This document shows, one piece after another, positions 17,940-25,877 of a stretch of DNA of 64,000 nucleotides. Position 1 is the first letter of the stretch. Every line of letters begins with the position of its first letter. The stretch is taken from contig JAJBVT010000033.1 in assembly GCA_020859685.1 (NCBI GenBank), positions 41,555 through 105,554 of the forward strand. Direction: 5' to 3'. The notes under the pieces were generated by a model. The model saw only the letters and a list, made by a program, of their open reading frames with translations. It had not been told where the DNA came from and did not search any database. This DNA is from Rikenellaceae bacterium (GTDB taxonomy: Bacteria > Bacteroidota > Bacteroidia > Bacteroidales > Rikenellaceae). A program made the translations under genes and the position numbers.

Positions 17940-18003
17940 CCGCCCAAAGGCGCATCCGTCAAGATTGAGAGGCATATGCCCGGCGTACCGGGAAGGAGAT
18001 AAT

Positions 18004-18075
18004 GGTTCCATAGTTCAAGGGATAGAACGGAAGTTTCCTAAACTTCAGATTCTGGTTCGAGTCCAGGTGGAACTA
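18004..18075 (+). tRNA. tRNA-Arg (anticodon CCT)
   Basis: Full cloverleaf: acceptor 18004-18010 with 18068-18074 (one G-U), D stem GTTC/GAAC, anticodon stem GAAGT/ACTTC with loop TTCCTAA, T stem TCTGG/CCAGG around TTCGAGT, discriminator A. CCA is not encoded. It reads AGG codons. An integrase fragment lies 145 bases downstream. Confidence 0.95.
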
Positions 18076-18117
18076 CAAGGCCCCAGAGCGGTATAACCAC
18101 GATTTAAGGGCATTACA

Positions 18118-18143
18118 ACGGCAGAAATCTACTGCCGTTTTTT
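18118..18143 (+). terminator. terminator after tRNA-Arg(CCT)
   Basis: ACGGCAG (18118-18124) and CTGCCGT (18132-18138) with a 7-base loop and a T-run. Confidence 0.85.
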
Positions 18144-18164
18144 CATTTATATACACATAGTTTT

Positions 18165-18172
18165 TACTTTTG
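18165..18172 (+). promoter_or_regulatory. -7 box upstream of the integrase remnant
   Basis: TACTTTTG fits TAnnTTTG. No -33 box. It is probably the old integrase promoter and may now serve the alkD-like gene. Confidence 0.45.
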
Positions 18173-18177
18173 TTTGC

Positions 18178-18199
18178 AAATGTTGTCCAAATGTTGTCC
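18178..18199 (+). repeat. two tandem 11-bp repeats by the integrase remnant
   Basis: AAATGTTGTCC occurs twice head to tail (18178-18188, 18189-18199). Its place between a tRNA and an integrase remnant suggests an arm-type or core site of the lost element. Confidence 0.6.
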
Positions 18200-18219
18200 A
18201 AAAATAAAGGGGTTAATTA

Positions 18220-18321
18220 ATGGCTTCCGTATCGTTTAAAGCGGTAGTATATTTCGGCCACCGGAAAAAGGACGGGACTTATAATACGAGGCGTAAAATA
18301 ACAATATATGGACAGGCTTAA
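18220..18321 (+). pseudogene. tyrosine recombinase N-terminal remnant (Arm-DNA-binding domain)
   Basis: 33 codons starting MASVSFKAVVYFGHRKKDGT and ending YGQA before a stop. This matches the way many Bacteroidetes tyrosine integrases open (Arm-DNA-binding strand, then K-x-DGTYN). The catalytic core is missing; the next 14 bases already overlap the AlkD-like start at 18308. With tRNA-Arg(CCT) just upstream, it looks like the scar of an integrated element that used the tRNA as its target. The short length keeps some doubt. Confidence 0.6.
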
Positions 18322-18997
18322 AAAGATAATAGAGTGGATGGGGACCTTGCGCAACCAGAAGAGTATCGAGGGGATGCAAAGGTTCGGGATAACCACCGGG
18401 AACGCCTTCGGTATAAGCACCCCGACACTGGCGGCGATGGCGCGGGAACTGGGCCGGGACCAGCCGCTCGCCATCGAGTTGTGGGATACGGGAATACGCG
18501 AGGCCCGGATTCTGGCCGCTATGGTGGCCGACCCGGCCGGTTTCACCCCCGACCTGATGGACCGCTGGTGCGCCGACTTCAACTCGTGGGACATCTGCGA
18601 CCAGGTCTGCACCCGGGTGTTCCGTTACACGCCCTATGCCGATGAGAAGATACACGAATGGGCGCGGTCGGAGGAGGAATATGTCCGACGGGCGGCCTTC
18701 GCACTCATTGCGGCCACGGCCGTGAGCGATAAGAAGGCCCCTGACTGTCGTTTCGAAGCCTACCTGCCCCTCATCATCGAAGCCGGGGAAGACGACCGCA
18801 ACTTCGTCCGCAAGGCCGTAAACTGGGCGCTACGGCAAATCGGCAAGCGCAGCCCGGGCCTCTGGTTCAAAGCCATCGCCACGGCCGAGGAGTTGATGGT
18901 AAGTCCGAATAAAACCAGCCGGTGGATAGGCAGCGATGCGACCCGTGAACTTACCGGGGAGAAGGTCATCCGCAGGCTCGACTTCGGGCAGGTGTAA
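18308..18997 (+). CDS. DNA alkylation repair protein, AlkD-like HEAT-repeat glycosylase family
   Basis: 229 residues built of helical HEAT-like pairs, with the family blocks FGISTPTLAAMARELGRD, LWDTGIREARILAAM, DFNSWDICDQVC and RNFVRKAVNWALRQIGKRS. AlkD excises bulky or cationic alkylated bases such as 7-methylguanine without base flipping. The W-D-x-x-D-x-x-C block holds the Trp/Asp usually needed. Its start overlaps an integrase remnant, so the gene may have come in with, or been brought next to, the lost element. No other repair gene adjoins. Confidence 0.88.
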   Translation: MDRLKKIIEWMGTLRNQKSIEGMQRFGITTGNAFGISTPTLAAMARELGRDQPLAIELWDTGIREARILAAMVADPAGFTPDLMDRWCADFNSWDICDQVCTRVFRYTPYADEKIHEWARSEEEYVRRAAFALIAATAVSDKKAPDCRFEAYLPLIIEAGEDDRNFVRKAVNWALRQIGKRSPGLWFKAIATAEELMVSPNKTSRWIGSDATRELTGEKVIRRLDFGQV

Positions 18998-19308
18998 GTC
19001 TTAACAAAACTGCGGGGCGAATTTAAAATATAGGTACAAAAACATTTTCAATGGCTTTGTATTCATAACCGTTCAAGACCACGGTGTGGCAGTCCACCGT
19101 CAGATGACGATATTACCGATTTTATAGGTTCCGGTTTAATTGCACATGTAGGAGGTTTCTTTTCATGGCAATTGCGGTAACGCATTATCTTCTGCCATCC
19201 TCGGAGGAGCTACGGATTATCTTTCCAACTAAAGTGACAACAATCACTAATTAAGGAGTAGCGTTCCGTCAAGGTTTACTATTTTTGTAATAAATAATAC
19301 CAAATACG
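18998..19308 (+). other. intergenic stretch
   Basis: No gene seen. A -7 box (TATTTTTG, 19280-19287) at its right end serves the Crp/Fnr gene. Confidence 0.6.
19280..19287 (+). promoter_or_regulatory. -7 box of the Crp/Fnr gene
   Basis: TATTTTTG, 21 bases before the ATG at 19309. No obvious -33. Confidence 0.5.
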
Positions 19309-19980
19309 ATGGCTCGGAATCTTTACAAATGCTCTCTATTCAGTGGGATGGACAACACGAATATCGACAGAATATACCGGCATTACGGATTCCAAAGTAC
19401 CTCTTATCCCGCAGGCGAGGTATTCGCAATCAAGGGGGCGAGGTATTCGAGCCTGCTCATTTTAGTATCGGGTATCGTAAGGGCCGAGACCACCGACAGG
19501 CAGGAAAATACGGTGAAGATCGAACGGATTACCCCCCCCTCGGTGATAATGCCCGTATTGCTCTATGCCGCCGATAACACCCTGCCGGTAAACCTTATGG
19601 CGAAGACTCCCACTACGATAGTGTCCGTAACTAAAGAAAAGTTCACGGCACTGCTGACGGACGAGAAAGCGGTGCTCGAAAACTTCCTCAGTATTGTCAG
19701 CTCCCCGAACCGTTTCGCCAGCGATAATATCGTTTATTTAACTTTCAAAACCATCAAAGGTAAATTCGCGAACTACCTGCTCGACCTGGCGTCCCGCAAC
19801 GGTTCCAACGATTTCCACAACCCCCTCACTCAGGAACAGATGGCTGAGCTATTCGGCGTTACCCGCCCGGCACTGGCGCGGGCAATCGGGGAGCTGGCCG
19901 CCGAGGGTACGATTTACGTCCGCGGGAAGAGAGTCGAGATTCTTTTTACAGAGAAACTGCGCCAGTACGCACGGAATTAA
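19309..19980 (+). CDS. Crp/Fnr-family transcriptional regulator
   Basis: 223 residues. Cyclic-nucleotide-binding-like barrel at about 15-120 (YPAGEVFAIKGARYSSLLILVSGIVRAET), a long dimer helix, then a winged helix at about 150-215 with recognition part LTQEQMAELFGVTRPALARAIGEL. No N-terminal cysteine cluster, so it is not an oxygen-sensing Fnr. The barrel lacks a clear cAMP phosphate-binding RxS cassette, so the ligand is unknown. It stands alone before the RNA/exonuclease region. Confidence 0.9.
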   Translation: MARNLYKCSLFSGMDNTNIDRIYRHYGFQSTSYPAGEVFAIKGARYSSLLILVSGIVRAETTDRQENTVKIERITPPSVIMPVLLYAADNTLPVNLMAKTPTTIVSVTKEKFTALLTDEKAVLENFLSIVSSPNRFASDNIVYLTFKTIKGKFANYLLDLASRNGSNDFHNPLTQEQMAELFGVTRPALARAIGELAAEGTIYVRGKRVEILFTEKLRQYARN

Positions 19981-20040
19981 GCGACTATTCCGTTACGGTT
20001 ACCTTCTCTATTCCTTCCCCATAAATGCAGTCGCCTGCGG

Positions 20041-20048
20041 CAAATGTA
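20041..20048 (-). promoter_or_regulatory. isolated -7-like box
   Basis: Minus-strand TACATTTG between the Crp/Fnr gene and ncRNA A; no -33 and no gene assigned. Confidence 0.25.
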
Positions 20049-20211
20049 AGCCGACCCCGTTCTGCTATCTCCATTCAGGAATGGCCGGGCCACACCCTCT
20101 CCGCTATCATCTATGACGAACATCCCGCAATCAGGCCGTTGAGACGGTCCACCGCGGCCGGTATTTTATTTTCAGAAAAGCCTGTGTAAATTTACGGGGC
20201 GTATACATTCG

Positions 20212-20590
20212 CAAAAAAACAGGGGCCGGCCCACTACGGACCGACCCCACTTCTAACTTAAATGTATAAAAGCGGTGTTTCACAACAGCGCAGACAGTCC
20301 GGTAATGGACCACAAAACCGGTCTGCCGAAAGAAGGCTGTTACCCTCGGGTAGCGGCCTTACTTTTTATCGGTGAAGCTAAAGTAGAAGTGGGGGTCAGG
20401 CGGGAATAATCCACAAGACGTGGGCAATTCCGCCTGTAAGAGAGGTATCGCCAAACACCTGCCAACCAAACGGAGAAGGCCCACGCACAAACGCAGGCAT
20501 CAGTCTGATTGCGTGTCGGTCGGCTTTCAAAAATTGGCGATTTTCTCTTACCACAACACAATAGCTAATGCTAACAACTAAAGTAATCTT
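20212..20590 (-). ncRNA. structured RNA candidate A (about 380 nt)
   Basis: Minus-strand gene bounded by a strong promoter (20595-20624) and a strong terminator (20213-20248), with no coding frame. The 5' part folds as a long rod of nested helices: 20436-20442/20545-20551, 20447-20454/20534-20541, 20461-20467/20518-20524 and 20482-20487/20510-20515. The 3' part has two hairpins (20290-20295/20321-20326; 20333-20337/20356-20360) and a 25-nt block (20267-20291) identical to one in candidate B. A further helix can form between the CCCCCACTTCTA part near 20385-20396 and the bases just before the terminator. The rod recalls 6S RNA, but I see no proof. Confidence 0.65.
20213..20248 (-). terminator. 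terminator of RNA candidate A
   Basis: Minus strand: GGGGTCGGTCC, 5-base loop, GGGCCGGCCCC, then TGTTTTTTT. Confidence 0.85.
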
Positions 20591-20594
20591 CCGA

Positions 20595-20624
20595 CAAAGT
20601 TAAATACTTTACCGGCAAAACAAA
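20595..20624 (-). promoter_or_regulatory. promoter of RNA candidate A
   Basis: Minus strand TTTG (20621-20624), 18 bases, TAACTTTG (20595-20602). Confidence 0.8.
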
Positions 20625-20696
20625 ATTCCGGCGGTGTGCGTGCCGTATCCGGAGCTTTTGCCGTTATTGTTATTATCTGTTTTATAACAAATTCAG

Positions 20697-20704
20697 TACC
20701 TTTG
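20697..20704 (+). promoter_or_regulatory. -7 box abutting the exonuclease start
   Basis: TACCTTTG ends 4 bases before the ATG at 20709; a partial -33 (TCTG, 20675-20678) is 18 bases upstream. The transcript would begin at or next to the ATG. Confidence 0.65.
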
Positions 20705-20708
20705 CGGC

Positions 20709-21212
20709 ATGTTTAAGGACTTTGCAGCCATAGATTTCGAAACGGCGAACTCACGGCGCACCAGCGTATGCAGTGTCGGTGTGGTCGTGGTGCGCCGCGG
20801 CGAGGTCCGCGAAACGATATACCGCCTTATCCGCCCGAGGCCCAATTTTTACAGCCATTTCAATACCGCAATCCATAAGATGACCCGCAATGATACGGAC
20901 GATGCACCGGGGTTCCGGGAGGTGTGGGAAGATATCCGCCACCGGTTCGACGGATTGCCGTTTATCGCGCACAACAGCCCGTTCGACGAAGGATGCCTGC
21001 GTGCCGCACACGATGTATGGGAGATGGAGTATCCCGGTTACCGGTTCTACTGCACGGTGCGCGCCTCGCGTCGGGCCTTCCCCCACCTGCCCAACCATAA
21101 GCTGAATACTGTCGCACTACATTGCGGTTACGACTTGACCAACCACCACCATGCGCTTGCCGACGCCGAGGCATGTGCTGCGATTGCTCTGCGGATACGG
21201 GAGTTTTTTTAA
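20709..21212 (+). CDS. DnaQ-like 3'-5' exonuclease (RNase T/DEDDh family)
   Basis: 167 residues. DEDD exonuclease with Exo I DFETAN (D and E ligands, about residues 9-11), Exo II in LPFIAHNSPFDEGCL, and Exo III with HHHALADAEACA, where the H and final D mark the DEDDh type. The protein is only the nuclease domain, without a polymerase or BRCT part. It is flanked on both sides by minus-strand RNA candidates and diverges from A. Whether it acts on those RNAs or on DNA is open. Its promoter box touches the start codon. Confidence 0.93.
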   Translation: MFKDFAAIDFETANSRRTSVCSVGVVVVRRGEVRETIYRLIRPRPNFYSHFNTAIHKMTRNDTDDAPGFREVWEDIRHRFDGLPFIAHNSPFDEGCLRAAHDVWEMEYPGYRFYCTVRASRRAFPHLPNHKLNTVALHCGYDLTNHHHALADAEACAAIALRIREFF

Positions 21213-21462
21213 TACCTAAACTGACTTTACGGCTCCAAACCTGCATTTCACACCTCTCCATTGGCTTCATGGGTACCCAGGGACCGGCATTTTTTAAGAG
21301 TATTCTTTCCGAAATTCCGGGCATTTCTTCGCTACGGGATACAATTTTCTGTTAGCTAACTATATTTACGGCGGACTTACCCGCAAAAATTACCTGGGAA
21401 CGGATACCTCCTATACGGATAAAACCCGTATCTTTGCCCCTGTGTATCCGCCCGGCGGTACG
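21213..21462 (+). other. gap between exonuclease and RNA candidate B
   Basis: No gene. A plus-strand TATCTTTG (21429-21436) could start a transcript antisense to candidate B; no -33 box is seen. Confidence 0.4.
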
Positions 21463-21906
21463 CAAAAACGGGGACCGGTCACCCGGCCCCCAACCTAAAT
21501 AATCTAAAAGCGGTGTTTCACAACAGCGCGGGCGGAACCGGAGTATTGCCCCTCCGGTTCCTGAAAGCGGCTTTCGGGCCGCTTTTTATCGTCCGGTACA
21601 TTCCCGGAGCATAAAGCCCGGAGACTTGTTATACCCACCGCTACCGGTACGCAAACCGGACGGAAGTACCACAGTCCCGAAATACCATTTCGTGAACTGT
21701 ACCGATAAATTTCAATTAAGCATGAAAGACGGAAAGCGTAGCCATGCCCGCACTGCTGGGCCTACCACAGCCCCATGTCCAAAGCAAAGACGCTACGCCC
21801 GTTTACAGGAAAGCGCATGTGAACAAGTCGATAGCCGGTAAAGCATGTAATGTGGTAGTTTGACAGTGCCTGGCTATTAGATATGTACGGAAGGTCGCCC
21901 CTCCGA
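21463..21906 (-). ncRNA. structured RNA candidate B (about 440 nt), paralogue of A
   Basis: Minus-strand gene with promoter at 21911-21941 and terminator at 21464-21491 and no coding frame. The 5' rod has nested helices 21739-21744/21871-21876, 21750-21755/21864-21869, 21762-21769/21851-21858 and 21774-21777/21844-21847. Its 3' module has the same order as A: CGATAAAAAG, hairpin 21564-21571/21578-21585, hairpin 21534-21543/21552-21561, then the 25-nt block 21505-21529 identical to A. Helices are kept while their sequence differs, which argues for a conserved RNA fold. Function unknown. Confidence 0.65.
21464..21491 (-). terminator. terminator of RNA candidate B
   Basis: Minus strand: GGGGGCCGG, short loop, CCGGTCCCC, then GTTTTT. 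Confidence 0.8.
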
Positions 21907-21910
21907 AAGG

Positions 21911-21941
21911 CAAATATAGTAAATTATCCGAAAAATACAAT
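21911..21941 (-). promoter_or_regulatory. promoter of RNA candidate B
   Basis: Minus strand ATTG (21938-21941), 19 bases, TATATTTG (21911-21918). Confidence 0.7.
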
Positions 21942-22126
21942 TATCGGTCAATTATCGTAAAGGCATACGGCACCGACCGAAACGGATATAATTACCGGCC
22001 TTTGAACCATAAACCATACAGAAATACGCTGAGAGACTGAAAGGGTTCACGAAAATGATTCCGGACGGTATACCCTGATTCCTCCGGTTTTTACTTCAAA
22101 TGAATAAACTTTTTGGGTAGGTAATT

Positions 22127-22156
22127 TCAGAAATTATTAAATATCTTCCAGAGGTT
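22127..22156 (-). pseudogene. remnant of an RluA-like C-terminus
   Basis: Nine codons and a stop reading NLWKIFNNF, compared with NLWKFFQNF at the end of the RluA-family gene whose stop is 141 bp away on the same strand. The DNA is clearly similar over about 33 bases. It looks like the last trace of a tandem duplicate; upstream codons are no longer alike. Confidence 0.5.
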
Positions 22157-22267
22157 CGTCATACGTCGGCACTCGGAAAAGGGATACGGCTCCTTAATGA
22201 CTATGAACTACCGAAAGAAATTTCCAATCTTCACTCCCATCGGGCGGTATCGAAGGACGCTCCGATA

Positions 22268-22954
22268 TCAGAAATTCTGAAAGAACTTCCAGAGATTATC
22301 GTCCGTAGGGACGGGTGCCGTCACCTCTATAAGCTCTTTGCGGACCGGGTGGATAAACGAAATTTTACGTGAATGGAGCGAGATACCGCCGCCGGGCATC
22401 GACCGTTTTGCACCGTATTTCAGGTCGCCGCGGATAGGCGAACCTATTCGTGATAGCTGCGCACGTATCTGGTGATGGCGCCCGGTCTTGAGGTCCACCT
22501 CCAACAGATGGTAATTAGCGCTCGACCCGGCGTGACGGTAGGTCAACACCGCCTCCTTGGCCCCTGGACGCTCTTTGGAAAGGGCTCTGGACCGGTTGGT
22601 GGCCGGGTCCTTAATAATATAGTGCCGCAGTTCGCCCTCCAGCGGCTCGGGCAGTTCCTCGACCAGCGCCCAGTAAACTTTCTTAACCTCCCGCCGTTTT
22701 ATCATCTCGTTCAGACGCACCAGCGCTTTACTGCTTTTCGCGAAAAGTACCGCCCCGCTCACGGGCCGGTCTATACGGTGCACTACGCCCAGAAATACCT
22801 CGCCAGGTTTCGAATCGCGTTTACGGATAAACTCCTTGATTTCGTCTTCGAGGGCTGTCGTGCCTTCGGGGTCTGTCTGTACCAGGTCGCCCACATGTTT
22901 GTTCACCACAAGCAGATGGTTGTCCTCGTACAGGATATCTTTTTTACCGAACAT
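22268..22954 (-). CDS. RluA-family pseudouridine synthase
   Basis: 228 residues from the ATG at 22954 (MFGKKDILYEDNHLLVVNK). The catalytic aspartate is in VVHRIDRPVSGAVLFAKS, the RluA-family motif II. The C-terminal half has LKTGRHHQIRAQLSRIG and ISLHSRKISF. It has no S4 domain, so it is the short RluA/TruC-like form; the target uridine in rRNA or tRNA cannot be told. It begins 4 bases after cdd, so it is co-transcribed with it. Confidence 0.92.
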   Translation of the reverse strand: MFGKKDILYEDNHLLVVNKHVGDLVQTDPEGTTALEDEIKEFIRKRDSKPGEVFLGVVHRIDRPVSGAVLFAKSSKALVRLNEMIKRREVKKVYWALVEELPEPLEGELRHYIIKDPATNRSRALSKERPGAKEAVLTYRHAGSSANYHLLEVDLKTGRHHQIRAQLSRIGSPIRGDLKYGAKRSMPGGGISLHSRKISFIHPVRKELIEVTAPVPTDDNLWKFFQNF

Positions 22955-22958
22955 AAGC

Positions 22959-23420
22959 CTATAAGCGGAATGTGAACGGCAGCAATTTCTCGGCAGTATC
23001 AATCACGGTGGCGCTGTCGCGGCCTGTCATAATAACGCGAATGGGATTTCCCTGCCGGTTCTGCGAGTCGTTGATAACCTGTCGGCAGATACCGCACGGG
23101 TAGCATTCCCGCTCGTCGGGCAGGGAAGCGATGGCAAGGGCCTCTATCGGGTCGTCCTTGTAGTGGGCCTGGTGGTGGAACAACAGGCTCCTCTCGGCGC
23201 ACACCCCTGCGGGGAATACCTCGCTCTCCTGATTGCTTCCGGTGATGACCCTGCCGCTGGCAAGCCTTGCCGCCGCACCTACCCGGTAGCCGGAATAGGG
23301 AGCGTAGGCTTGACCGCACGCCTCTTTTGCCGCGTCGGCCAACTCCCTGTCGGCTTCAGGCAGTGCGGAGAGACTCTCGTACCGCTCGTAATCGAATTTA
23401 TATTGTTCGTTCATGGTCAC
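22959..23420 (-). CDS. cdd: cytidine deaminase
   Basis: 153 residues. Zinc-dependent deamination of cytidine/deoxycytidine to uridine in pyrimidine salvage. The active site is seen in GVCAERSLL (ligand Cys and catalytic Glu) and ECYPCGICRQVI (two further Cys), that is the homotetrameric CAE...PCxxC type. Substrate-binding SGYRVGAAA is near residue 40. First gene of a two-gene unit with the pseudouridine synthase. MNEQYKF two codons later is an alternative start. Confidence 0.95.
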   Translation of the reverse strand: MTMNEQYKFDYERYESLSALPEADRELADAAKEACGQAYAPYSGYRVGAAARLASGRVITGSNQESEVFPAGVCAERSLLFHHQAHYKDDPIEALAIASLPDERECYPCGICRQVINDSQNRQGNPIRVIMTGRDSATVIDTAEKLLPFTFRL

Positions 23421-23671
23421 TAATTTAGCGTATTTATCAAAACCGGTTTGTAGCGGCAGCCAATCCCGGCCGGGCGGATAGTTAGTTGACCGACCACAAA
23501 GGGTAAAGTTAATAAAAATATCCCCCCGGGTAATTTACCGCCTGTGCTTTATCGCTTCCGGTTAACTTATGGTCCCCGGTGTCCCGGTTTCCTTTTCCAG
23601 CCGCTTCCCGGAGTCCTCACGCTCAAAGCTTGAGCAACCGGAAAGTTCCCCGTTCTACCCGCTCCAATCGA

Positions 23672-24322
23672 TTACGGTTTCACCGCCCTCAGCATATGCC
23701 GTTTGCCGGGCGCGCCCGGAAGCCGCGTCACCTCCAACCCGGCGGCCCTAAGCGCCCGTTTCACGTCCCCCTTCGCAGAGTAGGTCACCAAAGCGGCCCC
23801 GACGTTCATAGCCGCGGCAATGGCTCCGAACACATCGACGGACCATAGGTGGGGGTGCTCGCCGGGGGCGAACATATCGAAATAGACAACATCAAATTTA
23901 GCATCGAATCGGGTTTCCGCCAAATCCGCAAAAATCTTACGCAGGGTGAAAGTCTCCGAAATCACGGCTTCCCCGCCCCACTCCACGGCGTGTATCTGCC
24001 GGAAAAGGCAGTCGTCCGGGAACCCGGCCCCGTTAAGTACCGCCGGGTCGACCGGGTAAAGTTCCACCGCGGTGTACCGGACCCGTCGGCCGGTCGCGGC
24101 GGCTTCACGGGCCGTGAGCCATGCGTTAAGCCCGCTGCCGAACCCGGCTTCGAGCACGGACAACTCGTTTTTGATGCACCTGCGCAGGCCCGCCCCGATA
24201 AAAATATGTTCCGACTCGCGTACCGCTCCCGCCAGCGAATGGTACGTCTCGCCCGTCGAGGGGCTGACCAGTGTGGCAGACCCGTCGGCCGTGGAGCGTA
24301 TTTCCGGTGATATGAAATCCAT
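23672..24322 (-). CDS. MnmC-type tRNA methyltransferase domain protein (DUF752)
   Basis: 216 residues. SAM-dependent methyltransferase with SAM loop VLEAGFGSGLNAWLTAREA and the DUF752 block VYFDMFAPGEHPHLWSVDVF, followed by LVTYSAKGDVKRALRAAGLEV. It corresponds to the C-terminal-type methylase half of E. coli MnmC, which finishes mnm5U34 in tRNA wobble positions. The FAD oxidase half is absent, as in other stand-alone Bacteroidetes versions. Neighbours (RluA-like, RlmD-like) are also RNA modifiers but not in an operon. Confidence 0.9.
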   Translation of the reverse strand: MDFISPEIRSTADGSATLVSPSTGETYHSLAGAVRESEHIFIGAGLRRCIKNELSVLEAGFGSGLNAWLTAREAAATGRRVRYTAVELYPVDPAVLNGAGFPDDCLFRQIHAVEWGGEAVISETFTLRKIFADLAETRFDAKFDVVYFDMFAPGEHPHLWSVDVFGAIAAAMNVGAALVTYSAKGDVKRALRAAGLEVTRLPGAPGKRHMLRAVKP

Positions 24323-24384
24323 CTGTGATATCAGGCGGAATGTAATTACGAAAAATTGAAGGGTTTTTCAATCCACTAAATAGC

Positions 24385-24417
24385 TTGCATATTCTTCGCT
24401 TACACCCGGAACGACAT
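24385..24417. repeat. degenerate REP-like element
   Basis: ATTCTTCGCTTACACC...GAACGACA resembles the short-type element at 4632 with several changes. Confidence 0.4.
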
Positions 24418-24443
24418 TTATATTTATTATTCCAACGACCCCG

Positions 24444-25853
24444 TCACTGTTTTCTCACCAGTTTAGCCACATTCTCAACATGGTGGGTATGCGGGAACAT
24501 ATCCACGGGCTGGACGGCGACAATATCGTACGCAGGGGCCAGCAGCGCCAGGTCCCGCGCCTGAGTGGCCGGGTTACAACTGACGTAGACTATCCTACCG
24601 GGCGATGCCCGCAGTATGGTACGGGCCACATCCTCGTGGATACCAGCCCTCGGCGGGTCGAGTATGACTACGTCCGGCCGACCGTGGCGCCCGATAAACT
24701 CATCGTCCAGCACATCTTTCATATCTCCGGCGTAGAATGCAGTATTGGTGATGCCGTTGATTTCGGAGTTCACCCTGGCGTCTTCTATCGCCTCGGGTAC
24801 ATATTCCACCCCGACGACACGGGCGCACCCGCGTGCAACGAAGTTAGCAATTGTACCCGTACCGGTATAGAGGTCGTAAACAATGTCGTCCGTCCGGAGG
24901 TCCGCAAACTCCCGCGTCACCCGGTACAGCTCGTATGCCTGCGCGGAGTTGGTCTGGTAGAAAGACTTGGGCCCTATCTTGAACCGCAGGTCCTCCATCT
25001 GTTCGAATATATGGTCCCGGCCCCGGAAAAGGCGCACCCTTTGGTCCGCAATCGAGTCGTTCAGTTTGCCGTTAACTACGTACATCAGCGAAGTAATAGC
25101 GTGGAACGAGTCGGCTATAGCCTCGAGCAGAGGTTCGTAATTCCCGGGAGTATCGGCGGCGAACACCACTATTACCATCACCTCACCGGTGGACGAGGTG
25201 CGGATTATAACGTTGCGCATAAACCCGAGGTGCGACCGGGGGTCGTAAAACTCCAGGCCCCGGTCCGAACACTCCCGTTTCAGCCACAGCCGTATATCGT
25301 TGGAGGGTTCGGGCTGGAGCCAGCATTTACGGATATCGAGCACCTTGTCGAACATTCCGGGAATGTGGAAACCCAGCCCGCGGGCATCACCCAACTGACC
25401 GTCGGTCCGAATCTCGTCCGTGGTAAACCACCGCTTGGACGAGAAGGTATATTCCAGTTTGTTACGGTAAAAATATTCTTCCCGTGAACCGATTGCCGGA
25501 CGTGGGTCCGGAATATCCAGCCCGCCGATGCGCCGCAATTGATCGGCCACCTGCGCGGTTTTGAATTTCAGTTGTTCGCCGTAAGGAATGTTCTGCCATT
25601 TGCAGCCGCCGCAGGTTCCGAAATGTTCGCACGGCGCATCGACTCGCATCGGTGAGGGTTGCCTGAGGGCGGTAATCTTCCCCTCCATATACCGTTTGCG
25701 CTTCTTGGTGATACGCACGTCAGCCACGTCGCCCGGCACCCCGTATGGCACGAACACCACCATATCCCCGTATCTTCCGAGAGCTTTTCCTTCTGCGGCG
25801 ATTGCCGTTATTTCGAAACTCTCCAGCACGGGGAGCTCTTTTTTTCGGGCCAT
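24444..25853 (-). CDS. rlmD: 23S rRNA (uracil-5-)-methyltransferase, RlmD-like with TRAM domain
   Basis: 469 residues from ATG 25853. TRAM RNA-binding domain at about 10-65 (AAEGKALGRYGDMVVFVPYGVPGD), then the iron-sulfur cysteine cluster C-x5-C-x2-C (CEHFGTCGGCKWQN), and a C-terminal SAM methylase with DLYTGTGTIANFV, DPPRAGIHEDV and the catalytic Cys in YVSCNPATQARDL. It puts a methyl group on C5 of a uracil in 23S rRNA (or tRNA; RlmD, RlmCD and TrmA cannot be told apart here). The -7 box at 25878-25885 rules out the upstream Met. Confidence 0.92.
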   Translation of the reverse strand: MARKKELPVLESFEITAIAAEGKALGRYGDMVVFVPYGVPGDVADVRITKKRKRYMEGKITALRQPSPMRVDAPCEHFGTCGGCKWQNIPYGEQLKFKTAQVADQLRRIGGLDIPDPRPAIGSREEYFYRNKLEYTFSSKRWFTTDEIRTDGQLGDARGLGFHIPGMFDKVLDIRKCWLQPEPSNDIRLWLKRECSDRGLEFYDPRSHLGFMRNVIIRTSSTGEVMVIVVFAADTPGNYEPLLEAIADSFHAITSLMYVVNGKLNDSIADQRVRLFRGRDHIFEQMEDLRFKIGPKSFYQTNSAQAYELYRVTREFADLRTDDIVYDLYTGTGTIANFVARGCARVVGVEYVPEAIEDARVNSEINGITNTAFYAGDMKDVLDDEFIGRHGRPDVVILDPPRAGIHEDVARTILRASPGRIVYVSCNPATQARDLALLAPAYDIVAVQPVDMFPHTHHVENVAKLVRKQ

Positions 25854-25877
25854 AATACCATCTGTCTTTAAATTATA

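Noticed and set aside
18220..18321. N-terminal extension of the AlkD-like protein
   Set aside because: The frame ends in TAA at 18319-18321 and is in a different frame from the AlkD start at 18308.
20212..21906. tmRNA, RNase P RNA or SRP RNA as identity of the RNA candidates
   Set aside because: No TTCGA-type tRNA-like end, no GAGGAAAGTCC block and no SRP GGAA tetraloop region were found on either strand.
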